A DNA stretch of 64,000 nucleotides from Desulfobacterales bacterium (GTDB taxonomy: Bacteria > Desulfobacterota > Desulfobacteria > Desulfobacterales > JAQWFD01), in assembly GCA_028704555.1 (NCBI GenBank), contig JAQWFD010000005.1:60678-124677 (forward strand), read 5' to 3'. Shown here piece after piece: positions 34,567 to 42,958 of this stretch (position 1 is the stretch's first letter; every line of letters begins with the position of its first letter). The translations under genes were made by a program, and so were the position numbers. The notes below the pieces were generated by a model, which saw nothing but the letters and a program-made list of their open reading frames with translations, did no database searches and was not told the DNA's origin.

Positions 34567-35982
34567 ATGAGAGTATCGAAGAAGAAATTGACGGCATTTT
34601 TCATTGCTACTGCAATCGTATTTTGCATCCATCTGCCCTTTACTGCTGCGGCTCAGAATCCGGGACAGGGGCAGACAGCGGTAACCGTGGAAAAGGGAAA
34701 ACCTGCGGTCCCGTCACTGGATGAGGTTATTTCCGGGCAGCGCAAGCAGCTGGATAAAGCCGGTGAAACCATCGGCAGGGGCATAGAACAGATCGGATCA
34801 AAAGCATCATCCCGGTTTGGCAAGTGGATCAATGCCGAGTTAATTTACGGTATTACGGGACTGAACCTGATAGTTTGCTTTATCCTTTTATTTATTGTGA
34901 TTCTGATCGACCGTATTTTCCGCTTCATGATACGAAGAATTCTGAAGGCAATCGTTGAGGAAGAAGATCAGGTGTCGTGGAAAAAACTGATTCTCGATGC
35001 GATGGCCGGGCCGCTTTCTCTGTTTATATGGGTCTACGGTATTTATGGTGCAATATCTCCCCTGATTGTCCATTTTAAAACGGGACAGGGTGCCAATATC
35101 CTCTTGACAGTGGTTCAAAAGGCGGCGGATATAGGCGGTATTATAGCCATCTTCTGGTTTATACTCCGACTGGTCAATATTATTGATGTCCAGCTGAAAA
35201 AGTGGTCGTTCAGGACCGGCAGCAATGTCGATGAGATGCTGATCCCGATTGTGGGAAAGACCCTGAGAGTATTTATTATAGTGATTGGCGCTATCCTGAT
35301 TGCTCAAAACCTGACCGGGGTACAGATCGGCCCGCTGCTGGCCTCTCTCGGGATTGGTGGCCTGGCGGTTGCTCTGGCAGCCAAGGATTCCATTGCCAAT
35401 TTTTTCGGTACTCTGACGATCCTGTTTGACAAGCCGTTTCAGGTCGGTGAACGCGTCGTTATCGACAGCTTTGACGGCACCGTGGAATATGTCGGTTTCC
35501 GAAGCACCAAAATCAGGAACATGACCGGTAGCCTGGTTACCATCCCCAATGAAAAGATAGTGAACTCCGCGCTAGAAAATATCGGAAAAAGACCGAACCT
35601 GCGCTGGATGACCAACATAACCATCACCTATGACACCCCGCCGGAGAAAGTGGAAAGAGCCGTTGAAATTATCCGCAATCTTCTGGATCATCATGAAGGC
35701 ATGAACGAGGCGTTGCCGCCGAAGGTTTATTTTAACGGGTTCAATGACTGGAGCCTGAATATTTTTGTCATCGCATGGTACCATCCCCCGAACTGGTGGG
35801 ATTATCAGGAATGGCTGCAACGAACCTGCCTTGAAATTCTGAAACAGTTCAATGCCGAGGGCATTGAGTTTGCTTTCCCATCCAGTACCGTTTATGCGGC
35901 AAACGATGATAAACGGCAGCTGAAGCTGAAACTGATTAAGGGTGAGGGGTCAGAAGTCAGAAGTCAGAAGTCAGAGGACTGA
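34567..35982 (+). CDS. MscS-family mechanosensitive channel, exported N-terminus
   Basis: A 471-aa member of the MscS family. A signal-like segment (KKKLTAFFIATAIVFCIHLPFTAAA) precedes a soluble region, then about four membrane helices. The pore-lining TM3 reads LLASLGIGGLAVALAAKDSIANFFGTL, and the beta domain follows (GERVVIDSFDGTVEYVG). It opens on membrane tension to release solutes. The last residues (EGSEVRSQKSED) are translated from the heptad tract GTCAGAA, so the gene end has run into a repeat and the native C-terminus may be shorter. The CorA gene follows on the same strand. Confidence 0.92.
   Translation: MRVSKKKLTAFFIATAIVFCIHLPFTAAAQNPGQGQTAVTVEKGKPAVPSLDEVISGQRKQLDKAGETIGRGIEQIGSKASSRFGKWINAELIYGITGLNLIVCFILLFIVILIDRIFRFMIRRILKAIVEEEDQVSWKKLILDAMAGPLSLFIWVYGIYGAISPLIVHFKTGQGANILLTVVQKAADIGGIIAIFWFILRLVNIIDVQLKKWSFRTGSNVDEMLIPIVGKTLRVFIIVIGAILIAQNLTGVQIGPLLASLGIGGLAVALAAKDSIANFFGTLTILFDKPFQVGERVVIDSFDGTVEYVGFRSTKIRNMTGSLVTIPNEKIVNSALENIGKRPNLRWMTNITITYDTPPEKVERAVEIIRNLLDHHEGMNEALPPKVYFNGFNDWSLNIFVIAWYHPPNWWDYQEWLQRTCLEILKQFNAEGIEFAFPSSTVYAANDDKRQLKLKLIKGEGSEVRSQKSED
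35949..35982 (+). repeat. Heptad tract inside the 3' end of mscS
   Basis: Repeats of the heptad GTCAGAA, then GAGGACT units. They form the last codons and stop of mscS, continuous with the 80-bp element that follows. Confidence 0.75.
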
Positions 35983-36055
35983 GGACTGAATAAAAAAAGC
36001 ACCAACTTGTGCGGGTGTAGGGGTGGCCCCCCGTGTCCGCCCGTCGGGTAAAGGG
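35974..36055 (+). repeat. 80-bp GGCGGCCCCC element, copy 2
   Basis: GAGGACTGAGGACTGAATAA, an A-tract, then CACCAACTTG, GTGTAGGGGTGGCCCCCCGT and CCGCCCGTCGGGTAAAGG. Homologous to 42802-42883 and the inverted copy at 28232-28318. It starts at the end of mscS and finishes just before the corA leader. Confidence 0.8.
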
Positions 36056-36098
36056 GCCCGTCAACCAACCCAATTTCACAAGCCGGGAGAAACAGCCC

Positions 36099-37163
36099 AT
36101 GACGAGAATTATTAATAAAATATCGAAAAAAAGAGGGCTTGCACCGGGAGCACTTGTCCATGTCGGCGAAAAAAAAACCGAACATGCCCAGATATCTCTG
36201 ATTCGTTATGGCGAAGGCCAGATTGAAGAAAAAGTTCTCGAAAGGATTGATGATTATCTGCCGGTCCAATCCGAATCTGGCACAAAATGGATCAATGTAA
36301 ACGGGATTGATGATGCCCGGATCATCGACCGCATCGGTCAGTTGTTTCATATCCATCCGCTGACCCTCGAGGATGTGATGAACAGCGGACAAAGGCCCAA
36401 GACAGAGGATTTTGATGACTATCTGTATGTCGTGTTCAAGATGCTGTATTTTGACGAAACAGAAAACGAGGTGATTGCAGAACAGGTGAGCCTGGTTTTT
36501 GGAAAGGATTATATCCTGTCCTTTCAGGAGGTTGAAAAGGATGTATTTTCCAGTGTCCGGGACCGGATTCGAAAAGGAAAGGGCCGGATTCGGAATGCCG
36601 GAACGGATTATCTGGCGTATTGTCTGATAGACGCCGTTGTGGATCAGTATTTTACCATTCTGGAGGTGATCGGCGAAAAAATTGAATGCCTGGAAGAAGA
36701 GATTATTTTTGCTCCCGCTGCCGGTACAATAGAAAACATTCATGAATTAAAACGGGAGATGATATTGATGAGAAAACAGATCTGGCCCATGAGAGAGATG
36801 GTCAATAACCTTGCCAGAGCGGATACGGATCTGGTGGATGACACCACCCATGTTTATCTTCGCGATGTTTATGACCATACGATCCAGATTATCGATACCA
36901 TCGAGTCCTATCGGGATATTCTTTCCGGAATGCTCGATATCTATCTTTCTACCTTGAGTAACAAAATGAATGAGGTCATGAAGGTTCTGACCATCATCGC
37001 CACCATATTCATCCCCATCACGTTTGTGGCCGGAGTCTACGGAATGAATTTTAAATACATGCCCGAGCTTGAATGGCGGTGGGGATATCTCTCGGTATGG
37101 CTGGTAATGTCGGCCATTATCCTGGTGATGCTTCTGTTTTTCAAAAAAAAAACCTGGCTCTAA
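36099..37163 (+). CDS. corA: CorA-family magnesium/cobalt transporter
   Basis: A 354-aa CorA. The long cytoplasmic N-domain includes HIHPLTLEDVMNSGQRPK. The stalk contains the RDILSGMLDIYLSTLSNKMNE helix. TM1 ends with the selectivity motif YGMN (IPITFVAGVYGMNFKYMPEL) and TM2 follows, ending in a short basic tail (FFKKKTWL). It imports Mg2+ passively. The start ATG has GGGAGA about nine nucleotides before it; the upstream extension lies in the 80-bp repeat and was dropped. Neighbouring MscS channels suggest an ion/osmotic homeostasis cluster. Confidence 0.93.
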   Translation: MTRIINKISKKRGLAPGALVHVGEKKTEHAQISLIRYGEGQIEEKVLERIDDYLPVQSESGTKWINVNGIDDARIIDRIGQLFHIHPLTLEDVMNSGQRPKTEDFDDYLYVVFKMLYFDETENEVIAEQVSLVFGKDYILSFQEVEKDVFSSVRDRIRKGKGRIRNAGTDYLAYCLIDAVVDQYFTILEVIGEKIECLEEEIIFAPAAGTIENIHELKREMILMRKQIWPMREMVNNLARADTDLVDDTTHVYLRDVYDHTIQIIDTIESYRDILSGMLDIYLSTLSNKMNEVMKVLTIIATIFIPITFVAGVYGMNFKYMPELEWRWGYLSVWLVMSAIILVMLLFFKKKTWL

Positions 37164-37168
37164 CTTCA

Positions 37169-37322
37169 GGGTTCGATCATAAATTCGACCACGTTGGCGA
37201 GTACTCCGTCCCGCTCATTCATGGCATCTTTTCCCCGGCTCGCGCAATGTCGTACGCCGGGAACGGGCGGGACTCTGCGGCTACACTCCGGCACTATGGC
37301 CGAAGTTATGAGCGAGTCCGGA
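37169..37322. repeat. Imperfect inverted repeat (MITE-like), 154 bp
   Basis: The left arm (GGGTTCGATCATAAATTCGA through GTCCCGCTCATTC) is mirrored by the right arm, whose reverse complement reads GGACTCGCTCATAACTTCGG and then CCATAGTG through GTCCCGCCCGTTCC. The inner segment has CCCCGGCTCGCGC. A single-arm relative lies at 55305-55385. Confidence 0.7.
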
Positions 37323-37397
37323 AAAAAGGACTGAGTGCCTGAGGGGTGGGAGCTTTGCGCCCTTGTTTGAGGATGTTATAAGATAAAAGCTTCTTGT

Positions 37398-37470
37398 TTT
37401 TTATCTTTTGCCTCAAGCGAAGTACTCCTCAAGCGATAGCGCTCCTCAGTCCGCCCGCAAGGGCGCTAAT
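37398..37470 (+). repeat. CAAGCGAAG-family repeat, full-length block
   Basis: TTTTGCCTCAAGCGAAGTAC, then TCCTCAAGCGATAGCGCTCC and GTCCGCCCGCAAGGGCG. A shortened copy occurs at 52180-52225 (TTTTGCCTCAAGCGATAGCG). It ends just before the start of the unrecognised gene. Confidence 0.7.
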
Positions 37471-37491
37471 CCGCTAACCCATTCTTCAGAT

Positions 37492-38736
37492 ATGAGGGAG
37501 GTTCCCATTACAGACAATCCGCCTTCTCAGCTCTGGAACTTTATCCGTTTGGATCAGTATAAGAAGCCACCGGAACCGGCGGCGCAAGCCGTGCGAGGCA
37601 GGTTTTCTAAATTTGTGGAACAAATCCACCGAAAACCTGTCAAAGAAGAACCTTTTAAATTGGAACAGCATCTCAGATCGGCCCCGTCCCGCCTTAAAGA
37701 TAAAGCCGCCCCGGAACCGGACTGGACTGAATGCGCAACCTCCTTGAATTCGTCGTTGGACGAGTGGCTTCAGAACCGGCAGAGCGAAACTCTCCTCCGG
37801 GTTTTTTTGAAAGTCCCATACAGTGGACTCACACAGGCGCTTGTCATCTGGGCAAAGCAAAGCAATTTTCGAATCATCGAAGCGCCGGTGCCGGAGCAGT
37901 TAATACACGGCAAGGGATATGATGTTTCCGGACAGATTGATAATTCAGGGAATCTGTTGGTGATTCCCTGCCTTGAACGGTTTTTTCTTCGCCATTTCAA
38001 CGGCCTGTCAATGATCCGGCAGCTGATTGACAGCGTTTTATCCTGTTCCTGCCCCTGCCTCATCGGCTGCGACAGCTGGGCCTGGGCTTACCTGTCCAAA
38101 GCGTTGGGTGTGGACAGGCTTTTTCCTGTACCTTTTGTCCTTGAAGCATTTGATCAGGAAAAACTTCAACAGTGGTTTTGCAGGCTTGCCTGCGGTGCCG
38201 GGGGCGATCGCCTCGTCTTTAGACAATCGAATAATGGAAACTATGTTCTCCCCCTTAAAGCGGAGCATCAGCAAGAAGAATCAGCCGATCATGCTTCCCC
38301 TACAGAATCAAGCAATTTTCTGATTCACCTGGCAGCATACAGCCGCGGGATTGCCGGCATCGCATGGGATATCTGGCGATACAGCCTGAGATATGGTCCG
38401 GATGAAGAACGGACCGATCTGGAAACCGACAGTTTGTTTAAACAAACCATATGGGTGGACCCATGGTCCCAGCTCACCTTGCCGGCAGTTTCAGATGGCG
38501 TAACGCATGATGAGTTGCTTGTGCTTCACTGTCTGATGATTCACGGGGAGCTCGATGCCCGGCTGCTGGCGAATTTGCTGCCGATGTCTGACAGCGATGT
38601 GATGCAGGCGATCATGTATCTGCGATCAAAAGGATTGATTTATCAGAATAAAAACCGATGGTATGCAACGGCAATCGGATATCCGGCGGTACGGCGGTTT
38701 CTGAGTAATGAGGGATACCTGGTGGACTCGATTTAG
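37492..38736 (+). CDS. Unrecognised 414-aa protein, possible degenerate AAA-like fold with C-terminal wHTH
   Basis: I do not recognise this protein. It is soluble, with a proline/charge-rich first 110 residues. A central alpha/beta region follows: LLRVFLKVPYSGLTQAL sits where a P-loop could be but lacks Gly-Lys-Ser/Thr, and NLLVIPCLERFFLRHF looks like a strand with acidic end. Next come LIGCDSWAWAYLSKALGVD and a C-terminal stretch (HDELLVLHCLMIHGELDARLLA to YLRSKGLIYQ) resembling a winged helix. These hints suggest a degenerate AAA+/STAND-like ATPase, which is inference only. It sits between corA and a second mscS on the same strand. The start was placed after the repeat block. Confidence 0.6.
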   Translation: MREVPITDNPPSQLWNFIRLDQYKKPPEPAAQAVRGRFSKFVEQIHRKPVKEEPFKLEQHLRSAPSRLKDKAAPEPDWTECATSLNSSLDEWLQNRQSETLLRVFLKVPYSGLTQALVIWAKQSNFRIIEAPVPEQLIHGKGYDVSGQIDNSGNLLVIPCLERFFLRHFNGLSMIRQLIDSVLSCSCPCLIGCDSWAWAYLSKALGVDRLFPVPFVLEAFDQEKLQQWFCRLACGAGGDRLVFRQSNNGNYVLPLKAEHQQEESADHASPTESSNFLIHLAAYSRGIAGIAWDIWRYSLRYGPDEERTDLETDSLFKQTIWVDPWSQLTLPAVSDGVTHDELLVLHCLMIHGELDARLLANLLPMSDSDVMQAIMYLRSKGLIYQNKNRWYATAIGYPAVRRFLSNEGYLVDSI

Positions 38737-38805
38737 GGGAAAGCGGTCAGAGGCCAAAAGGATGGAACGGGCGACATTTCGTAGCTTCGATAAGTGAGGA
38801 TCGCT

Positions 38806-39612
38806 ATGGAAAATAACACCACGCTGCTTGAATTGCTTGCTGAATTTAATATGGTCAACATTTTTACGGTTTTGTTCATTATCGGTTCAGCCTGGCTGAT
38901 TATTTTTCTTATGGAGCGGCTCATTCCCTGGTTTGCGGAGAAAGTTCCCGGACGAAAACGGCTCCTGATTCTCTCCTCGGTGCCGTTTTTAAGGCTGCTT
39001 GTCATGATACTGGCCGTTGGGCTGATCATTCCGATTGTGATCAAGCCCACCTTGCAGAATCTTGTGGCGATATTCGGCGTCGCAGGGCTGGCACTCGGTT
39101 TTGCTTTCAAAGACTATGTCAGCAGTCTGATTGCAGGAATTGTAACCATTTATGAACAGCCTTACCGCCCCGGCGACTGGGTGAAAATTGACGGGGCATA
39201 TGGAGAGGTAAAATCCATCGGGTTGAGAACACTGAAAATGGTGACGCCTGATGATACCGTGGTCATCATTCCACACACGAAAATATGGAATACCAACATT
39301 TTTAATGCCAATTCCGGACACAGGGATCTCCAATGTATCGCCGATTTTTATCTTCATCCTGCCCATGATGCCGGTAAGGTCAGACAGAAATTGTATGATG
39401 TGGCATTGACCAGTCCGTACACCATGCTGGAAAAGCCGGTCGTCGTGATGGTTTCAGAAAAGCCATGGGGGACGCATTATCGGTTGAAAGCCTATCCGGT
39501 GGACGGAAGGGATCAGTTCCGCTTTATCAGTGATATGACCGTCAGGGGTAAAGCCGCGCTTACCCGGATGGATGTGAAATGGGTGTCTCAATGCTGCCTG
39601 ACTTCATTCTGA
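38806..39612 (+). CDS. Small MscS-family mechanosensitive channel
   Basis: A 268-aa MscS-type channel close to E. coli MscS in size (286 aa). It has three helices, with TM3 reading LVAIFGVAGLALGFAFKDYVSSLIAGI. The beta domain has YRPGDWVKIDGAYGEVKSIGLRT and the alpha/beta C-domain follows. The start ATG has GTGAGGA upstream. It lies 69 nt after the unrecognised gene and may be co-transcribed with it. A second MscS 3 kb upstream makes two channels in one cluster. Confidence 0.92.
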   Translation: MENNTTLLELLAEFNMVNIFTVLFIIGSAWLIIFLMERLIPWFAEKVPGRKRLLILSSVPFLRLLVMILAVGLIIPIVIKPTLQNLVAIFGVAGLALGFAFKDYVSSLIAGIVTIYEQPYRPGDWVKIDGAYGEVKSIGLRTLKMVTPDDTVVIIPHTKIWNTNIFNANSGHRDLQCIADFYLHPAHDAGKVRQKLYDVALTSPYTMLEKPVVVMVSEKPWGTHYRLKAYPVDGRDQFRFISDMTVRGKAALTRMDVKWVSQCCLTSF

Positions 39613-39741
39613 CACCAAATACGGATTGACATCTCGAACGTTCTCGATGAAAATGATGGTATCAGTTATTTTACCATTTATTCCCATAAACACGCATATG
39701 TCCTGTCTGTCAAACGGTCACTTTCTTGAAGGATTTTTGAA

Positions 39742-40491
39742 ATGATCAAACTTGTATTCTTACGCCACGGGCAGAGCACCTGGAATCTGGAAAATAAATT
39801 TACGGGATGGACCGATGTGGATCTGACCGATCTTGGTATCGAAGAGGCCCATTATGCGGCGGAGGCTCTCAAAACCGCTGGATATGTGTTTGATCAAGCC
39901 TATACCTCGGTGTTAAAGCGTGCGATTCGAACGCTGTGGATTGTGATGGATGATATGGATCTGATGTGGATTCCGGTTCACGTTTCATGGCGGTTGAATG
40001 AACGTCATTATGGCGTACTCCAGGGGCTGAACAAAAGGGAAACAGCCGAAAAATACGGAATGGAGCAGGTGCATACATGGCGAAGAAGTTATGATATATC
40101 GCCGGGAGCACTGGATGCTCAGGACCCAAGGCATCCCGGATTCGATCCGCGATATGCCGGACTGGATTTCAAGGTTCTGCCAGCAACCGAGTCCCTCAAA
40201 GACACACTGAACCGGGTGCTTCCTTACTGGCACCAGGCCATAGCGCCGGCTTTGAAAAAGGGACGTCGAATCATCATATCCGCCCACGGCAACAGTATCA
40301 GGGCACTGGTCAAACATCTTGATAATATCTCGGAACAGGACATCTCCGGGCTGAACATTCCCACCGGCATTCCGCTGGTTTATGAACTGGATCAGCAGCA
40401 TCTGTCTCCGATCACGCATTATTATCTGGGAGATCCGGAACGTGTCAGAAAAGCTACTGAGAAAGTCGCCGGGCAGCTAAAACAGTCGTGA
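39742..40491 (+). CDS. gpmA: 2,3-bisphosphoglycerate-dependent phosphoglycerate mutase
   Basis: A 249-aa dPGM that interconverts 3- and 2-phosphoglycerate. The phosphohistidine motif [20 protein letters not shown] is intact, with [20 protein letters not shown] and the second His in [21 protein letters not shown] precedes the ATG. It is the first gene of a carbohydrate-catabolic cluster with glgP, a GapN-like dehydrogenase and a PfkB kinase. It ends in a degenerate GTCGTGA heptad region. Confidence 0.96.
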   Translation: MIKLVFLRHGQSTWNLENKFTGWTDVDLTDLGIEEAHYAAEALKTAGYVFDQAYTSVLKRAIRTLWIVMDDMDLMWIPVHVSWRLNERHYGVLQGLNKRETAEKYGMEQVHTWRRSYDISPGALDAQDPRHPGFDPRYAGLDFKVLPATESLKDTLNRVLPYWHQAIAPALKKGRRIIISAHGNSIRALVKHLDNISEQDISGLNIPTGIPLVYELDQQHLSPITHYYLGDPERVRKATEKVAGQLKQS

Positions 40492-40600
40492 GCCAAAAGC
40501 AGTCGTGAGTCGTGAGTTAAAAACAGTCGTGGGTCGCAAGCCGGAACAGCCGTGAGGCCCAGCAGGCGTGAGTTACAAGAGTCGAGGCTATTGAGTCGCA
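40484..40600 (+). repeat. Degenerate GTCGTGAG heptad region
   Basis: Repeated AGTCGTGAG(C/T) units separated by CAAAAAC-like spacers between gpmA and glgP; the same words recur at 48757-48785 and 15115. Confidence 0.65.
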
Positions 40601-40657
40601 AGCGTCTTGAATCGTCAGGGATGGATTTTTGCGTTTTTAATGAAAGGGAAACTGGTT

Positions 40658-42790
40658 ATGGATATTACTCAGAATATTTTTACCAATCTGCCTCCCCGTC
40701 TCAGCGGACTCGGGGAAATCGCTGCGAATCTGTGGTGGAGCTGGCATCCGGAAGCCCGTATGCTGTTTAAAAAAATTGACCGGCAGACCTGGAAAAAAAA
40801 CATGCACAATCCGGTAAAAATGCTCAGCGAGCTTTCGGCAGAAACACTGAATATATTTGCAAATGACCTGGAATACCTTCGTCATTATGACGTGGTAATT
40901 GATAAATTCCGCAGGGAAATTCTGGAACAGAAATGCAGTATCCGCGACAAACCTGTGGATATCGAAACCCACAGAATCGCCTATTTTTCCGCGGAATACG
41001 GCCTGCATCATTCCCTGCCGTTTTATGCCGGTGGACTGGGATTTCTCGCCGGGGATTTTATCAAGGAAAGCAGCGATCTGAGATTGCCCCTGACGGCCAT
41101 TGGATTCATGTATCCGGAAGGATATCTGTATCAGCGGATTCGGGAAGATGGATGGCAGGAGAATTTTGATCAGATTCTGGACCGGGATGCAGCTTCCATT
41201 TATCGGGTACTGGACGAAAACGGCAAGCAGCTTTTGGTCAAGGTGCCTTTGATCCAGCCGGAGGTGTATGTGGCGGTATGGAAAATTTCAGTGGGCCGGG
41301 TGTGCCTGTATCTGATGGATACGGATATTGAAATCAATGACCCCTGGAACCATGGCATTTCATCCCGCCTTTATACCGGTGATCTTGAGCAGCGGCTTCG
41401 CCAGGAAATCGTTCTCGGGATCGGCGGATCAGAGGTGCTCGAAAAGCTGGGAATCAAACATTCCATTCTTCATCTGAACGAAGGCCACCCGGCGTTTGCA
41501 ATTCTGGAACGGATCAGGGATCGGATTCTCGAAGGCATGAGTTTTGAAGAAGCGGCGGAAAATGTTCGGCAGACGACCGTGTTTACGACCCATACGCCGG
41601 TTCCGGCCGGCCATGACGTGTTCCCGTTTCATCTTCTCGAAAAGTATTTCAGTTCCTACTGGCCCTCTCTGGGGCTGGATCACGATAAGTTCATGAAGCT
41701 GGGAATCCATCCTGAAAATCCGACAGCAGGGTTTAATATGACGGCGTTTGCATTGAGGATGTCGGGTTTTAGAAACTGTGTCAGTAAAAAACACCAGCAG
41801 GTGACACGTCGGATGTGGCAGTGTATGTGGCCTCAGGTGTCTGAAGAGGCCATTCCCATCGATTATGTCACCAACGGGGTTCATTTGCCCAAATGGATTG
41901 AGCCCAAAATGCATTTACTGTTTAATAAATATTTCGGTCAGGACTGGATAGATGATCATGACAGCCAGTATATCTGGGAACTGATCGAGGAAATACCGGA
42001 TGATGAACTGTGGCGGACTCATTACTGGCTGAAAATTAAACTCATCGATGCCATCCGGGATCAGACCCGTCAGCGCTGGGCCAGGGATCATGTCAGTCCG
42101 TCCATGCTGGTACCCGGGGGAACATTTCTGGATCCATCGGTGCTTACCATCGGTTTCGGCCGGCGATTTGCCACGTACAAGCGGGCGGATCTGATTTTTT
42201 ATGACACGAATCGGTTGAAAAAAATGCTCAACGACCGCTGGAAACCCATTCAGATCATATTTGCTGGAAAGGCCCATCCGGCCGATGACCCGGGAAAACG
42301 AATTCTGCAGCGGATATTCAATGCCGCCCGTGATCCGGAGATGGGCGGGCGCATTGCATTTGTGGAAAATTACGGCGAGCAGTTCGCCCAATATATGGTT
42401 CATGGCGTGGATGTGTGGCTGAACAATCCCATCCCCCCGATGGAGGCAAGCGGAACCAGCGGAATGAAGGCGGCGCTCAACGGGGTACCGCATCTGAGCA
42501 TTTGTGACGGGTGGTGGATGGAAGGCTACAACGGCAAAAACGGCTGGTCCTTCGGGTCGAAAAGTGATGATAAAGACAGAGACAAGGCGGACGCCGAAGC
42601 CCTCTACGACCTGCTGGAAAACCGGATCATCCCCATGTATTACAAGGTCTCTGAAAAGGGGATACGCCACGAATGGGTCCGGGTCATGAAAGAATCCATC
42701 AAAAGCTGCGCCCCGCAGTTTTCATCACGACGCATGGTCAAAGAGTATATCGAAAAATTTTATGCCAGGGCCATGATGGCGGTGAATTAA
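40658..42790 (+). CDS. glgP: Alpha-glucan (glycogen) phosphorylase
   Basis: A 710-aa GT35 phosphorylase of the shorter bacterial/archaeal group that starts at NLWWSWHPEA. It releases glucose-1-phosphate from glycogen. The PLP site (EASGTSGMKAALNGVP) carries the Schiff-base Lys. Also visible are NEGHPAFAILERI, TTHTPVPAGHD, and YKRADLIFYD/KAHPADDPGK. The start at MDITQN has AAAGGGAA upstream; earlier in-frame starts would lengthen it by up to 17 residues. Its product feeds glycolysis through the neighbouring genes. Confidence 0.94.
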   Translation: MDITQNIFTNLPPRLSGLGEIAANLWWSWHPEARMLFKKIDRQTWKKNMHNPVKMLSELSAETLNIFANDLEYLRHYDVVIDKFRREILEQKCSIRDKPVDIETHRIAYFSAEYGLHHSLPFYAGGLGFLAGDFIKESSDLRLPLTAIGFMYPEGYLYQRIREDGWQENFDQILDRDAASIYRVLDENGKQLLVKVPLIQPEVYVAVWKISVGRVCLYLMDTDIEINDPWNHGISSRLYTGDLEQRLRQEIVLGIGGSEVLEKLGIKHSILHLNEGHPAFAILERIRDRILEGMSFEEAAENVRQTTVFTTHTPVPAGHDVFPFHLLEKYFSSYWPSLGLDHDKFMKLGIHPENPTAGFNMTAFALRMSGFRNCVSKKHQQVTRRMWQCMWPQVSEEAIPIDYVTNGVHLPKWIEPKMHLLFNKYFGQDWIDDHDSQYIWELIEEIPDDELWRTHYWLKIKLIDAIRDQTRQRWARDHVSPSMLVPGGTFLDPSVLTIGFGRRFATYKRADLIFYDTNRLKKMLNDRWKPIQIIFAGKAHPADDPGKRILQRIFNAARDPEMGGRIAFVENYGEQFAQYMVHGVDVWLNNPIPPMEASGTSGMKAALNGVPHLSICDGWWMEGYNGKNGWSFGSKSDDKDRDKADAEALYDLLENRIIPMYYKVSEKGIRHEWVRVMKESIKSCAPQFSSRRMVKEYIEKFYARAMMAVN

Positions 42791-42801
42791 GTGAGCAGGA
42801 C

Positions 42802-42883
42802 TGAGTGTTGAGGACTGGGTAAAAAAAAGGATAGCAACTCGAAAGGGTAGGGGCGGCCCCCCGTGTCCGCCTATCGGATGGTA
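42802..42883 (+). repeat. 80-bp GGCGGCCCCC element, copy 3
   Basis: GTGTTGAGGACTGGGTAAAA, AAAGGATAGCAACTCG, AAAGGGTAGGGGCGGCCCCC and TGTCCGCCTATCGGATGG, in the same order as copies at 28232 and 35974. Located directly after glgP. Confidence 0.8.
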
Positions 42884-42894
42884 CTGGACAGCAG

Positions 42895-42940
42895 ACAGAG
42901 GACAGAAGTCAGATTAACCCTTAACCCTTAACCCTTTACA
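42895..42940 (+). repeat. CCCTTAA heptad tract
   Basis: CAGAAGTCAG followed by four units of TTAACCC-like heptads ending about 20 nt before the gapN-like start codon. The same CCCTTAA words occur at 45266-45322 and 52276-52306. Confidence 0.75.
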
Positions 42941-42958
42941 GATCACAGGTAACCCACC

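Noticed and set aside
35964..36743. Minus-strand ORF of 259 codons
   Set aside because: Antisense to corA and starts within repeat sequence.
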